From Armatimonadaceae bacterium (GTDB taxonomy: Bacteria; Armatimonadota; Armatimonadia; Armatimonadales; Armatimonadaceae): a stretch of DNA of 49,031 nucleotides. The stretch lies in NCBI GenBank assembly GCA_030446525.1, contig JAUJNC010000039.1:1-49031 (forward strand). The letters run 5' to 3'. The notes under the pieces were generated by a model. The model made no database searches. It was not told the origin of the DNA and saw nothing but the letters and a program-made list of their open reading frames with translations. Positions 39,969-49,031 of this stretch are shown piece by piece (position 1 is the stretch's first letter; the number at the start of each line of letters is the position of its first letter). The translations under genes were made by a program, and so were the position numbers.

Positions 39969-42054
39969 GGTATGGAAGCATTATGAATCTGTACGGCATT
40001 CGGAAGCGGGCGGTCCTGCTGTGCGCCGCCACGGTGGCGATGGCCCGGCCCAGCCAGGAGCACGCGCGGAGGAAGCGATGACGACGAAAGAGACAATGAT
40101 CCGGGTGGAGCCGGGCAAAGACCGGGGCGCGATCTCTCCGTTTATCTACGGCTCGAACCATCGCTACGCTAACCACGGCATCGGCACGTGGGACCCCGGA
40201 GAACAAGCGCACCCTGCCCGCCTTCGACCGCCATCACCGCGAGGCGGGGCTGAAGGAGATCCGCTATCCCGGCGGCACGGTGGGCAACACCTTCGAGTGG
40301 AAAAAAGCCGTCGGCCCGGTTGAGAAGCGGCCCAGGATCCAGCCGTTCAGCGGCGGCGGCACCCCCTGGGGCTTTTCGGCGCGCCGAACGGCGACCTTCG
40401 GCGTGGATGAGGCCGCCCGCTGGTGCGAGGCAAACGGCGTCGCGATGATCTACATGTATGGCATCGCTTTCGGCACCCCGCAGGACGCCGCCGATCTGGT
40501 CGAATATCTCAACGCGCCCGCCGGCAAGAACCCCAATGGCGGCGTGGACTGGGCGAAGATTCGGGCCGAAAACGGGCATCCCGAACCCTACAATGTTCGC
40601 TTCTTTGAGATCGCCAACGAGGCCGACGGTCCTCGCAACGCTACTGGTGGCCCCTACATTGATTCGGACGAAACGCGCGCCAAAAAGAAGCTGCCCTTCC
40701 AGCAGGAGCGCGACTCGTATGCGCCCGAATACCTCTTCGGCGGCATCGCCCGGTTCGACAGGCAGCCGGTCGGCGTCCAGGACGAGCGGGGAGGCCGCGA
40801 CTTCGCGCGACGAGATGGCGCTGGGCGACGCTCAGCCCGACCAGAGCAAAGTCCTGCGCTACGTCCCCATTGAGCCGGGTTCGGACGCGCGGTGTTTGTC
40901 GGAGGCGAGGAGGAAGCGCGTTCGACGTCAGGACCGGGCAGGGCGCGGTCTATCAGATCGACCCGGAAACCGGTGTCATCACCTTTGGCGACGGCGCAAG
41001 CGGCCGTGTTCCGCCCAAAGGCGCCCAGATCACGGCGACGTATCGCTCCAGGCGCGCCGGCTTCGTGGACTACTACAAGGCCATGAAGGCCGTTGACCCG
41101 GACATCAAGATCTACGCCGGCTACGAGTCGCGCAACATCATCAAGACCCTGGGCGACAAGCACCCCTACGATGGCGTTGTGGTCCACCCCTACACCAACC
41201 AGCACAACGTGCCCAAAGCGGGGACGCTCGAAGAGTGGCACCACAACCTGATGCTCTCCTCGGCGCGTCTGGGGCACGAAGTCGCGGAGTATCAGGCGCT
41301 GATCGACAAGACCATGGCGCCGGAACGCCGGGGACGGGTTCATGTGATCTGCACCGAGTTCGGTGCCATCGGCCAGGAGCAGGTGATGCCGGAGGGCACG
41401 GGGCAGGGCTACTACCGGTTTCTCGACATCGGGCTGTACACCGGGGCGCCGCCTGCTGCACTACCTGCGCGCCGGCGTGCCGCACGCCGACCGTCACGCC
41501 ACGACGGTGGGCGTCTTCGGCCCCGCGCCGGAGTTCGAGATGACGCCCACGGCGCTGGCTTACAAGCTGTTCACGCACCACTTCGGTGACCGCCTCGTCG
41601 GCATCGAGATGGCGAACGTCCCCGAACGTCCCACCCATGCCGTGCTCATCGAGGGCGCCGGAAGCAGCGGCAAGATCGTCCCCGCCGGCGCGCCGAGCGT
41701 CCCCGCCGGCGCCGCGCCGTTGAAGCTGCCCAAGCTCGAAGCCGAGGCCAGCCGCGACGCGCGGGGCAACGTCTACGTCCTCGTCATCAACCAGGACGCG
41801 ACCGACGCGGTGGCCGCGAACGTGCAGATCGCCGGCTTGGCGGGACAGGGCCAGGCTGAAATCCAGACGCTCAGCGGCCCGGCGTTTAGCGCGTTCAACA
41901 CCCCGCAAAACCCGGACGCGGTGCAAACCGCGCTTCGACCAAGCCCCTCGGCGACTGACCGTTCCGCAATAAATTCCCGGCCCACTCGCTCACAACCATC
42001 AAGTTCCCGGCGGCTCTCACCACCGACCCGCCGGCGAGAAAGGCACGACAATAA
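39965..42054 (+). CDS. GH51-like glycoside hydrolase with inserted beta domain (frameshifted)
   Basis: The protein is about 695 residues. A short leader-like N-terminus (AVLLCAATVAMARP) precedes RGAISPFIYGSNHRYANHG and EIRYPGGTVGNTFEWKKAVG, typical of GH51-type alpha-L-arabinofuranosidases and GH79/GH39 relatives. The acid/base is the Glu in EIANEADG (about 40620), and the nucleophile candidate is the Glu in ICTEFGAIG (about 41358). Between them, at about 40880-41050, lies VYQIDPETGVITFGDGASG plus PPKGAQITATYR, which resembles a beta module also seen in phage baseplate-type proteins. Breaks lie near 40070, 40195, 40790, 40905, 41450 and 41930. The C-terminal AHSLTTIKF to TAA 42054 is a usual GH51 tail. 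An alternative start is ATG 40078. Confidence 0.72.
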
Positions 42055-42079
42055 ACACTCTCAACCGGGGCGCCGTGGA

Positions 42080-42168
42080 CCTGTGTTCTGGGAGTGGCGC
42101 TTCCGGATCTTCGGGCACGCGCTGAACAAAAGCCCGATCCTGGCCGTCCGGGAGGGTAATCGGTGGCT
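42080..42168 (+). pseudogene. Sulfatase C-terminal scrap
   Basis: About 28 residues between two hydrolase genes read VFWEWRFRIFGHALNKSPIL followed by AVREGN. This is the pre-tail motif of the Tat-type sulfatase at 36417 ([11 protein letters not shown]) and of the remnant at 15423. The match fades after EGNRW. No catalytic core accompanies it. The rest of 42055-42205 shows nothing else apart from the GAGG ribosome binding site of the next gene at 42198-42201. Confidence 0.65.
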
Positions 42169-42205
42169 CCGCCCGGTCGGGCGCAGGGGAGGAAAGCGAG
42201 GCAGT

Positions 42206-44054
42206 ATGGCGGAAGGTAAGATGGGGCGGCGTTCGGTCCTCAGAAAGGGGTGGGTGCTGATGGCGGCGGCAGCGGGCGGCGATGTTTTCGCCGCCGAAGA
42301 GATGGCGTTTCCCGCGGAGTGGCCCGCACACCCGCGGCTTATCGTCCGGCCGGACGACTGGGCGACGCTCCGGCAGGCGCGGGCGCGGGATCCGGAGCTG
42401 GAGGCGCTGGTGGGGGCGATCGTGGTGCAGGCCCGCGCCGGTTTGGACGACGCGCCGCTGGTGCGCAAGCTGGAGGGGCGGCGCCTGCTGGGCGTTTCCC
42501 GGTCCGCCGTGGCGCGCGTCCTCCTGGCGGCGTTCGCGTTCCGGGTGACCGGCGAGAAGGCGTTCCGCGACCGGGCGGAGGCGGACCTGCTCGCCGCCGC
42601 CGGCTTCTCGGATTGGAACCCGTCCCACTTCCTGGATGTCGCCGAGATGACCACCGCCCTGGCGCTGGGCTACGACTGGCTGTTCGACGACCTCACCCCC
42701 GCCGCCCGCGCCGCCGTGCGCGCCGCGATCGTGGAGAAGGGGCTGAAGCCGGGCGCGGATCCCGCGCGCAACAGCTGGTACCGGTCGCATAACAACTGGA
42801 ACCAGGTGTGCCTGGGCGGGATGGCGATGGGCGCGCTCGCCGTCGCCGAGGACGAGCCCGACCTGGCGCGGCGCATCCTGCGCCAGGTGCCGGAGTACAA
42901 TCGCAACGGGCTGGAGCCGTATCGTCCCGACGGCATCTACCCGGAAGGTCCGGGCTACTGGGCCTACGGCACCACCTACCAGATGCTGCTGATCGAGGCG
43001 CTGCGCAGCGCGCTGGGCAGCGACCTGGGTCTGCTCCGGTCGCCCGGACTCCTGGAGAGCGGGGACTTCGTCCTCCATGTCACCGGTCCGTCCGGCCGCT
43101 ACTTCAATTTCGCCGACGGCGGCGAGCGGCTCAGCACCGATCCCGCGGTGTTCCGCATGGCCGGCCTGCGCGGCGTGCCCCGCATGGCGGCCCTGCCGGA
43201 GCGCTTCCTGCGCGAACGGCTGAAAACGGGCAGGGACCTGGACCGCTTCCTGCCGCTGATCGCCTTCTGGCGGCCGCCGGCGCAGAGCGGGCCGGGCGCG
43301 GCCGAACCCCCGCTCCACTGGTCCGGCCGCGGGCCGAACTCGATCGCCGTCTGGCGCTCGTCGTGGACCGATCCCGGTGCGCGCTGGCTGGCCATCAAGG
43401 CCGGCGGCGCGGCCGTGAGTCACGGGCACATGGACGGCGGCGCCTTCGTGCTGGAGTGGGACGGGGTCCGCTGGGCGGTCGACCTGGGGGCGCAGTCGTA
43501 CCACTCGCTGGAAAAGATCGGGATAAAACTGTGGGATAGCAGCCAGGACGGGGAGCGCTGGAAGGTGTTCCGCCTGAACAGCTTCAGCCACAACACGCTG
43601 ACGCTCGACGGCAGCCTGCACAACGCCAAAGGCCTGGCGCGGCTCGTCGAGGCGCGCCCCGACGGCGCCGTGATCGATCTGCTGCCCGTCCTGCTGCCGG
43701 GACAGGCGACGGGCGCGCGGCGTCGGGTCCGGGTCGAGGACGACGCCATCGTTCTCGAGGACGAACTGGAGGGATTGCGCCCGGGGACGCCCGTCCGCTG
43801 GGCGATGGCGACGGAGGCGCGCATCCGTCTCGACGGGAGCCGCGCCCATCTCGAACAGGACGGCAAGAGTCTCCTCGCCGCCTTCGCGCCGGCGGCGCTG
43901 CGGCTGGAGGACATCTCCATCGAGCGTCCCGAAGGCGACTGGAACGCGCCGAACCCGGGGCGGCGGATGCTCGCCGCCCACGGCGTCGCCGATGCCGGCG
44001 GGCGCCTGCGCATCGAGGCCCGGTTCACCCGTGGCGTGCGGCCCGCCCCGTTAA
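42206..44054 (+). CDS. Heparinase II/III-family protein, Tat-type leader
   Basis: The protein is about 615 residues. The leader carries a twin-arginine-like GRRSVLRKG followed by a hydrophobic stretch ending FAAEE. An alpha/alpha-toroid domain includes YRSHNNWNQVCLGGMAMGAL and PEGPGYWAYGTTY. The beta-sandwich half has the family signature AVSHGHMDGGAFVLEWDG with RWAVDLGAQSY and FSHNTLTLDG. Family members are polysaccharide lyases that cleave uronic-acid-containing polymers (heparin/heparan, alginate and related). The frame is clean to about 44045; one indel at the end would put the stop at 44052-44054. Without it the frame runs on into the next gene, making an apparent fusion that I do not accept. 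GAGG at 42198 supports ATG 42206. Confidence 0.85.
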
Positions 44055-44082
44055 AAACAGACCCAACGTCACAAGAGAAACC

Positions 44083-46082
44083 ATCGACCTCCAGGAAACC
44101 GCGGAACGGCGCGAGGGAATCGAGTCGCTGCCGGGACCTGCCGGCGCTCCCGATGCCGGGGGAACGCTGGCGCGGCTGGCGGTCGCCGCCCCCCTGGGAC
44201 GACGGCTGCTACTGGGCCGCGTTCCAGCGATACGACCCGATGGGCAAGACGGGCGGCGACTGGCCCAACGGAACGAACCGCGTCCAGCCGCTGCGCATCC
44301 CGGATTTTCGTGATCTGGTGCCGGGCGGCATCTTCTGCTGCTGCGCCTCAAAGACGGCCAGTATCTGGTCCTGCTGCCGCTGACGGGCGCGCAAACGGCG
44401 GCATGGCTCAGGCTCGGAAGGCCAGTCGCTGGTCCTGAACGTCGGGACGCTGGGCACGGCCCCCTCCCGGAAACGGCGCAGCTACCCTTGTGCGCCTGGG
44501 CACGAGACGCCGATGCGTACCGAGCGTTGCGCCGGGTCTGGCAGATCGCCCTCGATAGCCCCCTGATCGCGCGGTCGACGCGGCTGCGCGAGGAAAAGAA
44601 CTACCCGCCGATCTTCGAGTACCTGGGCTGGTGTTCCTGGGAGGAGTACCGGGCGAAGATCAACGAGGCGCTGCTCCGGGGGCGGTCCGCGCCATCGAGG
44701 CGTCGGGGCTGCCGGTCCGCTACGTGCTGGTGGACGACGGGCATGCCGATGCCGACAGCCGGCTTGCCTGCGCTGTTTGATCCCCACCCGCGAAGTTCCC
44801 CAACGGCTGGGCGCCGCTGCTGTCGGCGCGGACCCGCGAAAGATCCGGTGGATGGGGCTGTGGCTGAACTTCAACGGGTACTGGCGCGGCGTGCATCCCG
44901 AAAACGCGCTCGGGGCGCTCAACGAGCACCTCCTGCCGAACAAGACCGGCAGCCTGCTGCCCCGCGCCGATTTCCTGTCCTCGGTCGCGTTCTACGACGC
45001 CCTGATCGGCGCGGCCCGAACGGCCGGCTTCGATTTCGTCAAAGTGGATAATCAGGCTAACAACCTGGGGATGTACCGCGGCCTCGATCACCCGGTGCGG
45101 TGCGCCGTCCACAACCAGCAGGCGCTGGAGGCGGCGTGCGCCCGGCATATGGACGGGCTGATCAACTGCATGGCGCACGGCCCCGCCTCGCTCTTCAATA
45201 CGCGCATCAGCAGCGTGACCCGGTGCAGCGAGGATTACCTCGTCGGCGATGCCGGGCGTGCCCGCCGCCACCTGCACAACTCGTATGCCAACATCCCGTG
45301 GCTCGGGCAGACGGTGTGGGGCGATCACGACATGTTCCATTCCAACGACCCGGCCTCGGGGCGCATGATGGCCGTCTCCAAAGCGCTCTCGGCGGCCCGG
45401 TCTACCTGTCCGACGCCCCCGCCGCCTTCGATGCCCAAAACATCCGGCCGCTGTGCTTGGAGGACGGGCGGCTCCTGCGCCCGCTCGCCCCGGCCGCGCC
45501 GCTTCCCGACAGCCTCCTGCTTGACCCCTTCGCCGATGGCGAGCCGTACCGCGCGATCGCCCGCTTGCCGGCGGCGCGGCCGCCCTGGTGGCGTATAACC
45601 TGAGCGAGCCGGTCGTGCCCGTGTCGGGCGCGATCTGCGCCGACGATTACCGGCACGCCGGGGCGATGCTGCCGGGCGGCCCCGTCGCGTGGGCCGTCCC
45701 CGAGGGGGCTGGTGCTCTATCTCTGGGAGGCGGGGCAGGCGCGGCGTCTGGACGGTGCATACGCCTACACCCTGGACACCTTTAGCGACCTTCTCGCCCT
45801 GCTGTGCCCCTTCGGCACGGCTGGGCCGTGATCGGCAGGGCGGACAAGTTCCTTTCCCCGGCCGCCGTTGGAGGTCATCGACGTGACGGAGGCGGAGTTG
45901 ATACTGCGGATGGTGGAGAGCGGCCCGCTGGCCGTTTGGAGCGAATGGGGGCCCCCACGGCGGACGGTGCGCCGGGCGAGGCTCTGGGCGAAAAGCTGTG
46001 GCGCTTCCCGCTTCCGGTGGGCGACGAGGACCGCGTGGTGCGGATACGACGCCGAAACGAGGCGCGGGAGACACAGAAATGA
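44083..46082 (+). CDS. Sip1-type (raffinose-synthase-like) alpha-galactosidase, GH36-related (frameshifted)
   Basis: The protein is about 660 residues. NGTNRVQPLRIPDFRD and LRLKDG-type early strands lead to IFEYLGWCSWEEYRAKIN and VRYVLVDDGHAD. The TIM barrel then has RWMGLWLNFNGYWRGVHPEN and FVKVDNQANNLGMY; the nucleophile Asp is encoded at 45047-45049. VWGDHDMFHSNDP and SKALSGGPVYLSD follow. These are hallmarks of the plant Sip1/raffinose-synthase family and its bacterial alpha-galactosidase relatives. Frame changes occur near 44115, 44330, 44410, 44690, 44780, 44845, 45390, 45575, 45710, 45820, 45865 and 45950. The start is unclear: ATC 44083 begins the readable frame and no ATG or GTG fits, perhaps because of an indel. 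The end at 46082 overlaps ATG 46079. Confidence 0.72.
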
Positions 46083-46183
46083 GACGGGCTATGCGATACC
46101 CCGCCGTTCTGTCGGCGGCCACGTCCCTGTTCGTCGTCGCCGAAATGAGGCGGAGGCTGGAGATCAAGGGGGGCGCGCGATGA
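46079..46183 (+). pseudogene. Leader-only gene remnant, 34 codons
   Basis: ATG 46079 overlaps the upstream stop and encodes a signal-peptide-like MRYPAVLSAATSLFVVA preceded by two arginines. Only 13 further residues follow (EMRRRLEIKGGAR) before TGA 46183, which overlaps the next sulfatase start at 46180. It looks like an exported-protein gene whose body has been removed while start, leader and stop survived. A real small membrane peptide is possible. Confidence 0.5.
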
Positions 46184-47649
46184 CCCCCCCGCCGAATATC
46201 CTGCTCGTCACCACGGACCAGCAGCGCTTCGACGCCGCCGGGGACGCCGGCCCCTCGTTTCTGCGCACGCCGCACTGCGACGATCTGCGCCGCCAGGGCA
46301 TCACCTTCGCATCGGCCTACGCCGACTGCCCGATCTGCGTGCCGTCGCGCGTGACCCTGATGACCGGCAAGCACGCCCACACCCACGGCATGACGGGTAA
46401 CGGAGAAACGTCGAAGGTGATGGGGCGGGACAACACGCTGCCGACCCTGCTGCGCGCGGCCGGCTACCAGACGGCGGCCATCGGCAAGATGCACTTCGGC
46501 CCGCAGCGCACCCGGCACGGCTTCGATGAGATGATCCTGCCCGACGACTACTACCGGCAGATGCAGCGCAGCGGCCACCCGGCGCAGCCAATGCGGCATG
46601 GTCTGGGGCAGAACGAGCTGTATCCCGGCATGGCGACCGTCCCCGAGGCGCTGACGCTCACCGCCTGGATCGCCGAGCAGTGCGTCGAGTATATCCGCGA
46701 GCGGCGCGACCCGACCGTCCCGTTTTTTCTCTGGTGCTCGTTCTCCAAGCCGCACCCACCGCTCGACCCGCCGGAGCCGTACTACTCGATGTATCAGGGG
46801 AGCCCGATCCCGGAACCAATCCGGAGCGACTGGAGCTCGGACGAGCGCGCGCCGGAGGCGTTCCGGCGGTTCCGGCAGCAATGGTCGCTGGACCTGATCC
46901 CGCCGGAGGTGGTCCACGCCGCGCGCGCCGCGTACTACGGCCTGATCACGCAGATCGACTACAACCTGGGCCGTGTTCTGGCCGCGCTGCAGGACCGGAA
47001 CCTGCTCCAGGACACTCTTATCCTGTACGCCTCCGACCATGGGGAATACCTGGGCGATCATGGCACCGGCTCCAAGATGTTCTTCCACGAGCCGTCCGCG
47101 CACGTTCCCCTCGTGCTGCGCCTGCCCCGGATCTGGGACGATCGGCGGCCGGGCGCGGTCGTCCGGACGGCGGTTTCGCTCGCCGACGTTCTGCCCACCC
47201 TGGTCGGCGCGGGCGGGGGACAGACGCCCGCCGACATCGACGGCGAGGACCTGCTCGCCCTGGCCCGCCGTGACGGCGACGGTTCGTCTCGATGGGTCGA
47301 GGGGACCTGCATGAGCGGCGCGACCGTTCCCGGCCTGCCGCTGTACCTCGGCCTGACCGACGGCCGCTGGAAATACATCTGGTATCCCGAGGGGCCTTCC
47401 GAGCAGCTCTTCGACCTCCAAGCCGACCCTGAGGAGCGGCACGACCTGGCGGGCGTTCCGGAGCACGCCGAAAAGCAGCGGGAGATGCAGACAATCCTGG
47501 CCCGGCGGCACGAGGAGCGCGGGTCGAAGTGGGTAGCGGGTGGAGATCTGGTTTCCGCCGCCCCGCTCGGCGACGACATCGCGGAGCGGCGCAGCCGGAG
47601 CTGGCCCGGTTATCACACCGAGTATCACGATGTGGATGTGCGGCATTAG
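46180..47649 (+). CDS. Sulfatase (S1 family, Cys-type), cytoplasmic
   Basis: This intact protein has 489 residues. Asp13/Gln14 are in TTDQQRFDA, the formylglycine Cys53 in CPICVPSRVTLMTG, Lys103/His105 in IGKMHFGP, and Asp-His in YASDHGEYLGDHG. No leader peptide. ATG 46180 overlaps the stop of the leader-only remnant and lies a few bases after a G-rich AAGGGGGG. The layout (TYADCP/ICVP, SKPHPPLDPPEPYYSMY) is closest to the intact sulfatase at 14026, so these two may be older duplicates. The tail continues beyond the usual end with an RSWPGYHTEYHDVD extension. Confidence 0.93.
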   Translation: MTPPPNILLVTTDQQRFDAAGDAGPSFLRTPHCDDLRRQGITFASAYADCPICVPSRVTLMTGKHAHTHGMTGNGETSKVMGRDNTLPTLLRAAGYQTAAIGKMHFGPQRTRHGFDEMILPDDYYRQMQRSGHPAQPMRHGLGQNELYPGMATVPEALTLTAWIAEQCVEYIRERRDPTVPFFLWCSFSKPHPPLDPPEPYYSMYQGSPIPEPIRSDWSSDERAPEAFRRFRQQWSLDLIPPEVVHAARAAYYGLITQIDYNLGRVLAALQDRNLLQDTLILYASDHGEYLGDHGTGSKMFFHEPSAHVPLVLRLPRIWDDRRPGAVVRTAVSLADVLPTLVGAGGGQTPADIDGEDLLALARRDGDGSSRWVEGTCMSGATVPGLPLYLGLTDGRWKYIWYPEGPSEQLFDLQADPEERHDLAGVPEHAEKQREMQTILARRHEERGSKWVAGGDLVSAAPLGDDIAERRSRSWPGYHTEYHDVDVRH

Positions 47650-47669
47650 CCACCGAGGGAAGGCAAGCG

Positions 47670-48758
47670 ATGGAACGGGACGCATGGGGCGGATGGACAA
47701 CGGTTCGGGGAGCGGCGACGGGCTTTTTCCGTACCGAGCAGATCGGCGGGCGCTGGTGGCTCGTCACGCCCGGCGGCCATGCTTTCGTGTCGCTGGGCGT
47801 CAATCACCTGGACCCGGCCGCGCTTCTCCACACGGAAAACCAGGACCTGTGGTTCGGCCGCTACGGCGGCGAGCGCGAACGCTGGATCCGGGAGGGCGTC
47901 GTCCGTGATCTGGTGGCGTGGGGCTTCAACACCGTTGGCTGGACACAGGAGGTGGTGACGCCCGAGGAGCGGCGGCACTCGCCCTCGTGGACGCCCGCCG
48001 ACTACCGGGCGGCGAAAATGCCCTACTGCCATCTGCTGCCATTCGCGCGCATCGCCCGTTACGACCCACACCCGGTCTATGATGACGTCGAGAGCGAGGA
48101 GTTCGCCGTCTGGTGCGACTTCCTGGCGCGCAGCGTCTGCGTCGAGCTGCGCGACGACCCGTACCTTGTCGGCTATTTCTATGGCGACGTTCCCGGCTGG
48201 GCGGGCCATGCCCACACGGACGCAAGCTGGGCCGGGCGCGGCGAGGATCTGGGCCGGATCGCCCGCCGCTACTACGGCACGATCGGCGACGCCATCCGCC
48301 GCTACGACACGAACCACCTGCTCCTGGGCGACCGCTACTACGGCCCGCAGCCGATCCCCCAGACGGTCCTGCTGGCGGCGGCGGAGAACGGCGTGGATGT
48401 GATCTCGGTCGAGTCGTTCGAGCGGTGGCCGCGCATGGCGGAGATCCTGGGCCACTGCCACCGGCTCACCGGCAAGCCCGTTCTCCTGGCCGACGGCGCC
48501 TACAACCCGCCGCGCGCCGAATGGCCGGATGAAGAAGCGCGGCAACGAGAACGCGGGCGGCTGTACGCCCAAACGCTGACGCAGGCCCTGCGCGAGCCCT
48601 GGTTCGTCGGCTTCCACTGGTGCGCGTACCTGACGAACCGGGTGCGCGGCAACGGCCTCAAGACCGAGCGCGACGAGCCGCACACCCCGCTCACGAGCGT
48701 CATGACGGACCTGCACCGGCGCGTCTACGCCCTCGCCGCGGCCATGACAGGAGAATGA
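47670..48758 (+). CDS. Agarase-like glycoside hydrolase (GH50/GH42-clan-like)
   Basis: This intact protein has 362 residues. GFFRTEQIGGRWWLVTPGGH followed by AFVSLGVNHL is the characteristic entry of beta-agarase-like proteins. The barrel continues with VAWGFNTVGWTQEV, LVGYFYGDVPGW, HLLLGDRYYG, and VISVESFERWP, whose Glu is a nucleophile candidate. In agarase-like proteins the segment after the GYF strand usually reads DNE-x-x-W, with the acid/base Glu; here it reads GDVPGW and the Glu is missing. Either another residue serves or the protein is not a classical retaining hydrolase. No signal peptide. GAGGGAAGG precedes ATG 47670. It follows the sulfatase by 20 bases and is likely co-transcribed. 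Confidence 0.75.
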   Translation: MERDAWGGWTTVRGAATGFFRTEQIGGRWWLVTPGGHAFVSLGVNHLDPAALLHTENQDLWFGRYGGERERWIREGVVRDLVAWGFNTVGWTQEVVTPEERRHSPSWTPADYRAAKMPYCHLLPFARIARYDPHPVYDDVESEEFAVWCDFLARSVCVELRDDPYLVGYFYGDVPGWAGHAHTDASWAGRGEDLGRIARRYYGTIGDAIRRYDTNHLLLGDRYYGPQPIPQTVLLAAAENGVDVISVESFERWPRMAEILGHCHRLTGKPVLLADGAYNPPRAEWPDEEARQRERGRLYAQTLTQALREPWFVGFHWCAYLTNRVRGNGLKTERDEPHTPLTSVMTDLHRRVYALAAAMTGE

Positions 48759-48765
48759 TAACGCA

Positions 48766-49031
48766 ATGAAGCTATTTTGGGCAACGCTTGCGCTGGTTCT
48801 GGCGGCAGGCGCCGCCGCGGTTCCCACGCCCGCTCAGGAGACGCCCCGATCGCCTGCCAACGCCGCCGGGCAGCGCCGCCCGAACGTCCTGTTCATCATC
48901 TCGGACGATCTGAACACCGACCTGGGCTGCTACGGCCATCCCCTGGTAGAGACGCGCAACAACGACAGAAAGAGGACGAGCGGGCTGCTCTGCGGAGGGC
49001 GAGTCTACGAGTACACCGAGAGGCAGGCAGC
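48766..49031 (+). CDS. Secreted sulfatase, N-terminal part only (runs off the window)
   Basis: ATG 48766 starts a leader (LFWATLALVLAAGAAAVPTPAQ) followed by [20 protein letters not shown], the opening of the iduronate-2-sulfatase-like type also seen at 32053 and 33509. AGGAGA about 12 bases upstream is a possible binding site. After about 48950 the sequence departs from the family: where others have KTPNLDRLA this reads ETRNNDRKR, and the last 80 bases show no sulfatase features. That end may be low-quality sequence. The active site is beyond the window. Confidence 0.8.
   Translation, partial: MKLFWATLALVLAAGAAAVPTPAQETPRSPANAAGQRRPNVLFIISDDLNTDLGCYGHPLVETRNNDRKRTSGLLCGGRVYEYTERQA

Noticed and set aside
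41477..44383. A single 968-codon frame that seems to fuse a GH51 tail, a sulfatase piece and a heparinase II/III protein.
   Set aside because: The heparinase part has its own leader and a good ribosome binding site before ATG 42206, and the GH51 part reaches a natural stop at 42054 when one indel is corrected. The apparent fusion arises from frameshift read-through.

Overview
The window looks like a chromosomal segment of a GC-rich, polysaccharide-degrading bacterium, most probably of the Armatimonadota. The best marker is the type IV-like pseudopilin at 1387-2184, which pairs an [22 protein letters not shown] N-terminus with a C-terminal H-x9-DG motif. This form is common in Armatimonadota and also occurs in Planctomycetota and relatives. 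A GntR/LacI hybrid regulator, a DUF6785-like membrane protein, very many sulfatases and the absence of SusC/SusD or TonB-type proteins fit the same groups. The phylum call is inference.

Layout: (1) 1-2228 holds an AT-rich promoter region, the regulator, the pseudopilin and a hairpin terminator. (2) 2273-10836 is a tightly coupled operon encoding a multi-pass membrane protein, a GHL6-like glycoside hydrolase with a beta-galactosidase-trimerisation-type C-terminus, a D-2-hydroxyacid dehydrogenase lacking about 100 residues, an HpcH/HpaI aldolase, a secreted GH2-like hydrolase and an SDR dehydrogenase. (3) 10833-11888 is a mosaic of GH2 and sulfatase scraps. (4) 11885-19608 carries a second GH2 enzyme, two intact sulfatases around a sulfatase remnant, and an intact second copy of the GHL6-like enzyme. 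(5) 19619-21047 is a sulfatase and the only minus-strand gene. (6) 21124-39233 is a long plus-strand run of ten more sulfatases, with an SMP-30 lactonase and a beta-helix protein among them. (7) 39230-48758 encodes an NAD-dependent epimerase/uronate-dehydrogenase-like protein, a GH51-like enzyme, a heparinase II/III protein, a Sip1-type alpha-galactosidase, another sulfatase and an agarase-like hydrolase. A further sulfatase begins at 48766 and runs to the window edge.

Together the genes describe a large locus for a heavily sulfated, chemically complex polysaccharide. Secreted glycosidases and sulfatases (Sec- or Tat-type leaders) would start depolymerisation and desulfation. A second set of sulfatases without leaders suggests that sulfated fragments are finished in the cytoplasm. 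The SDR dehydrogenase, SMP-30 lactonase, HpcH/HpaI aldolase and epimerase-like gene fit an oxidative, non-phosphorylative route for the released deoxy-sugar or uronic acid. The sugar dehydratase that such a route needs was not seen, and neither was a formylglycine-generating enzyme, although every complete sulfatase has a Cys-type active site.

Caution on sequence quality: many genes are split by single-base indels, mostly in short C/G runs and densest at about 32-42 kb, while their neighbours are intact. The reading frames stay conserved on both sides of each break. I treat these as probable sequencing errors and annotate each as one gene. Separate from these are true-looking internal deletions that leave gene remnants, which could be real decay or misassembly.
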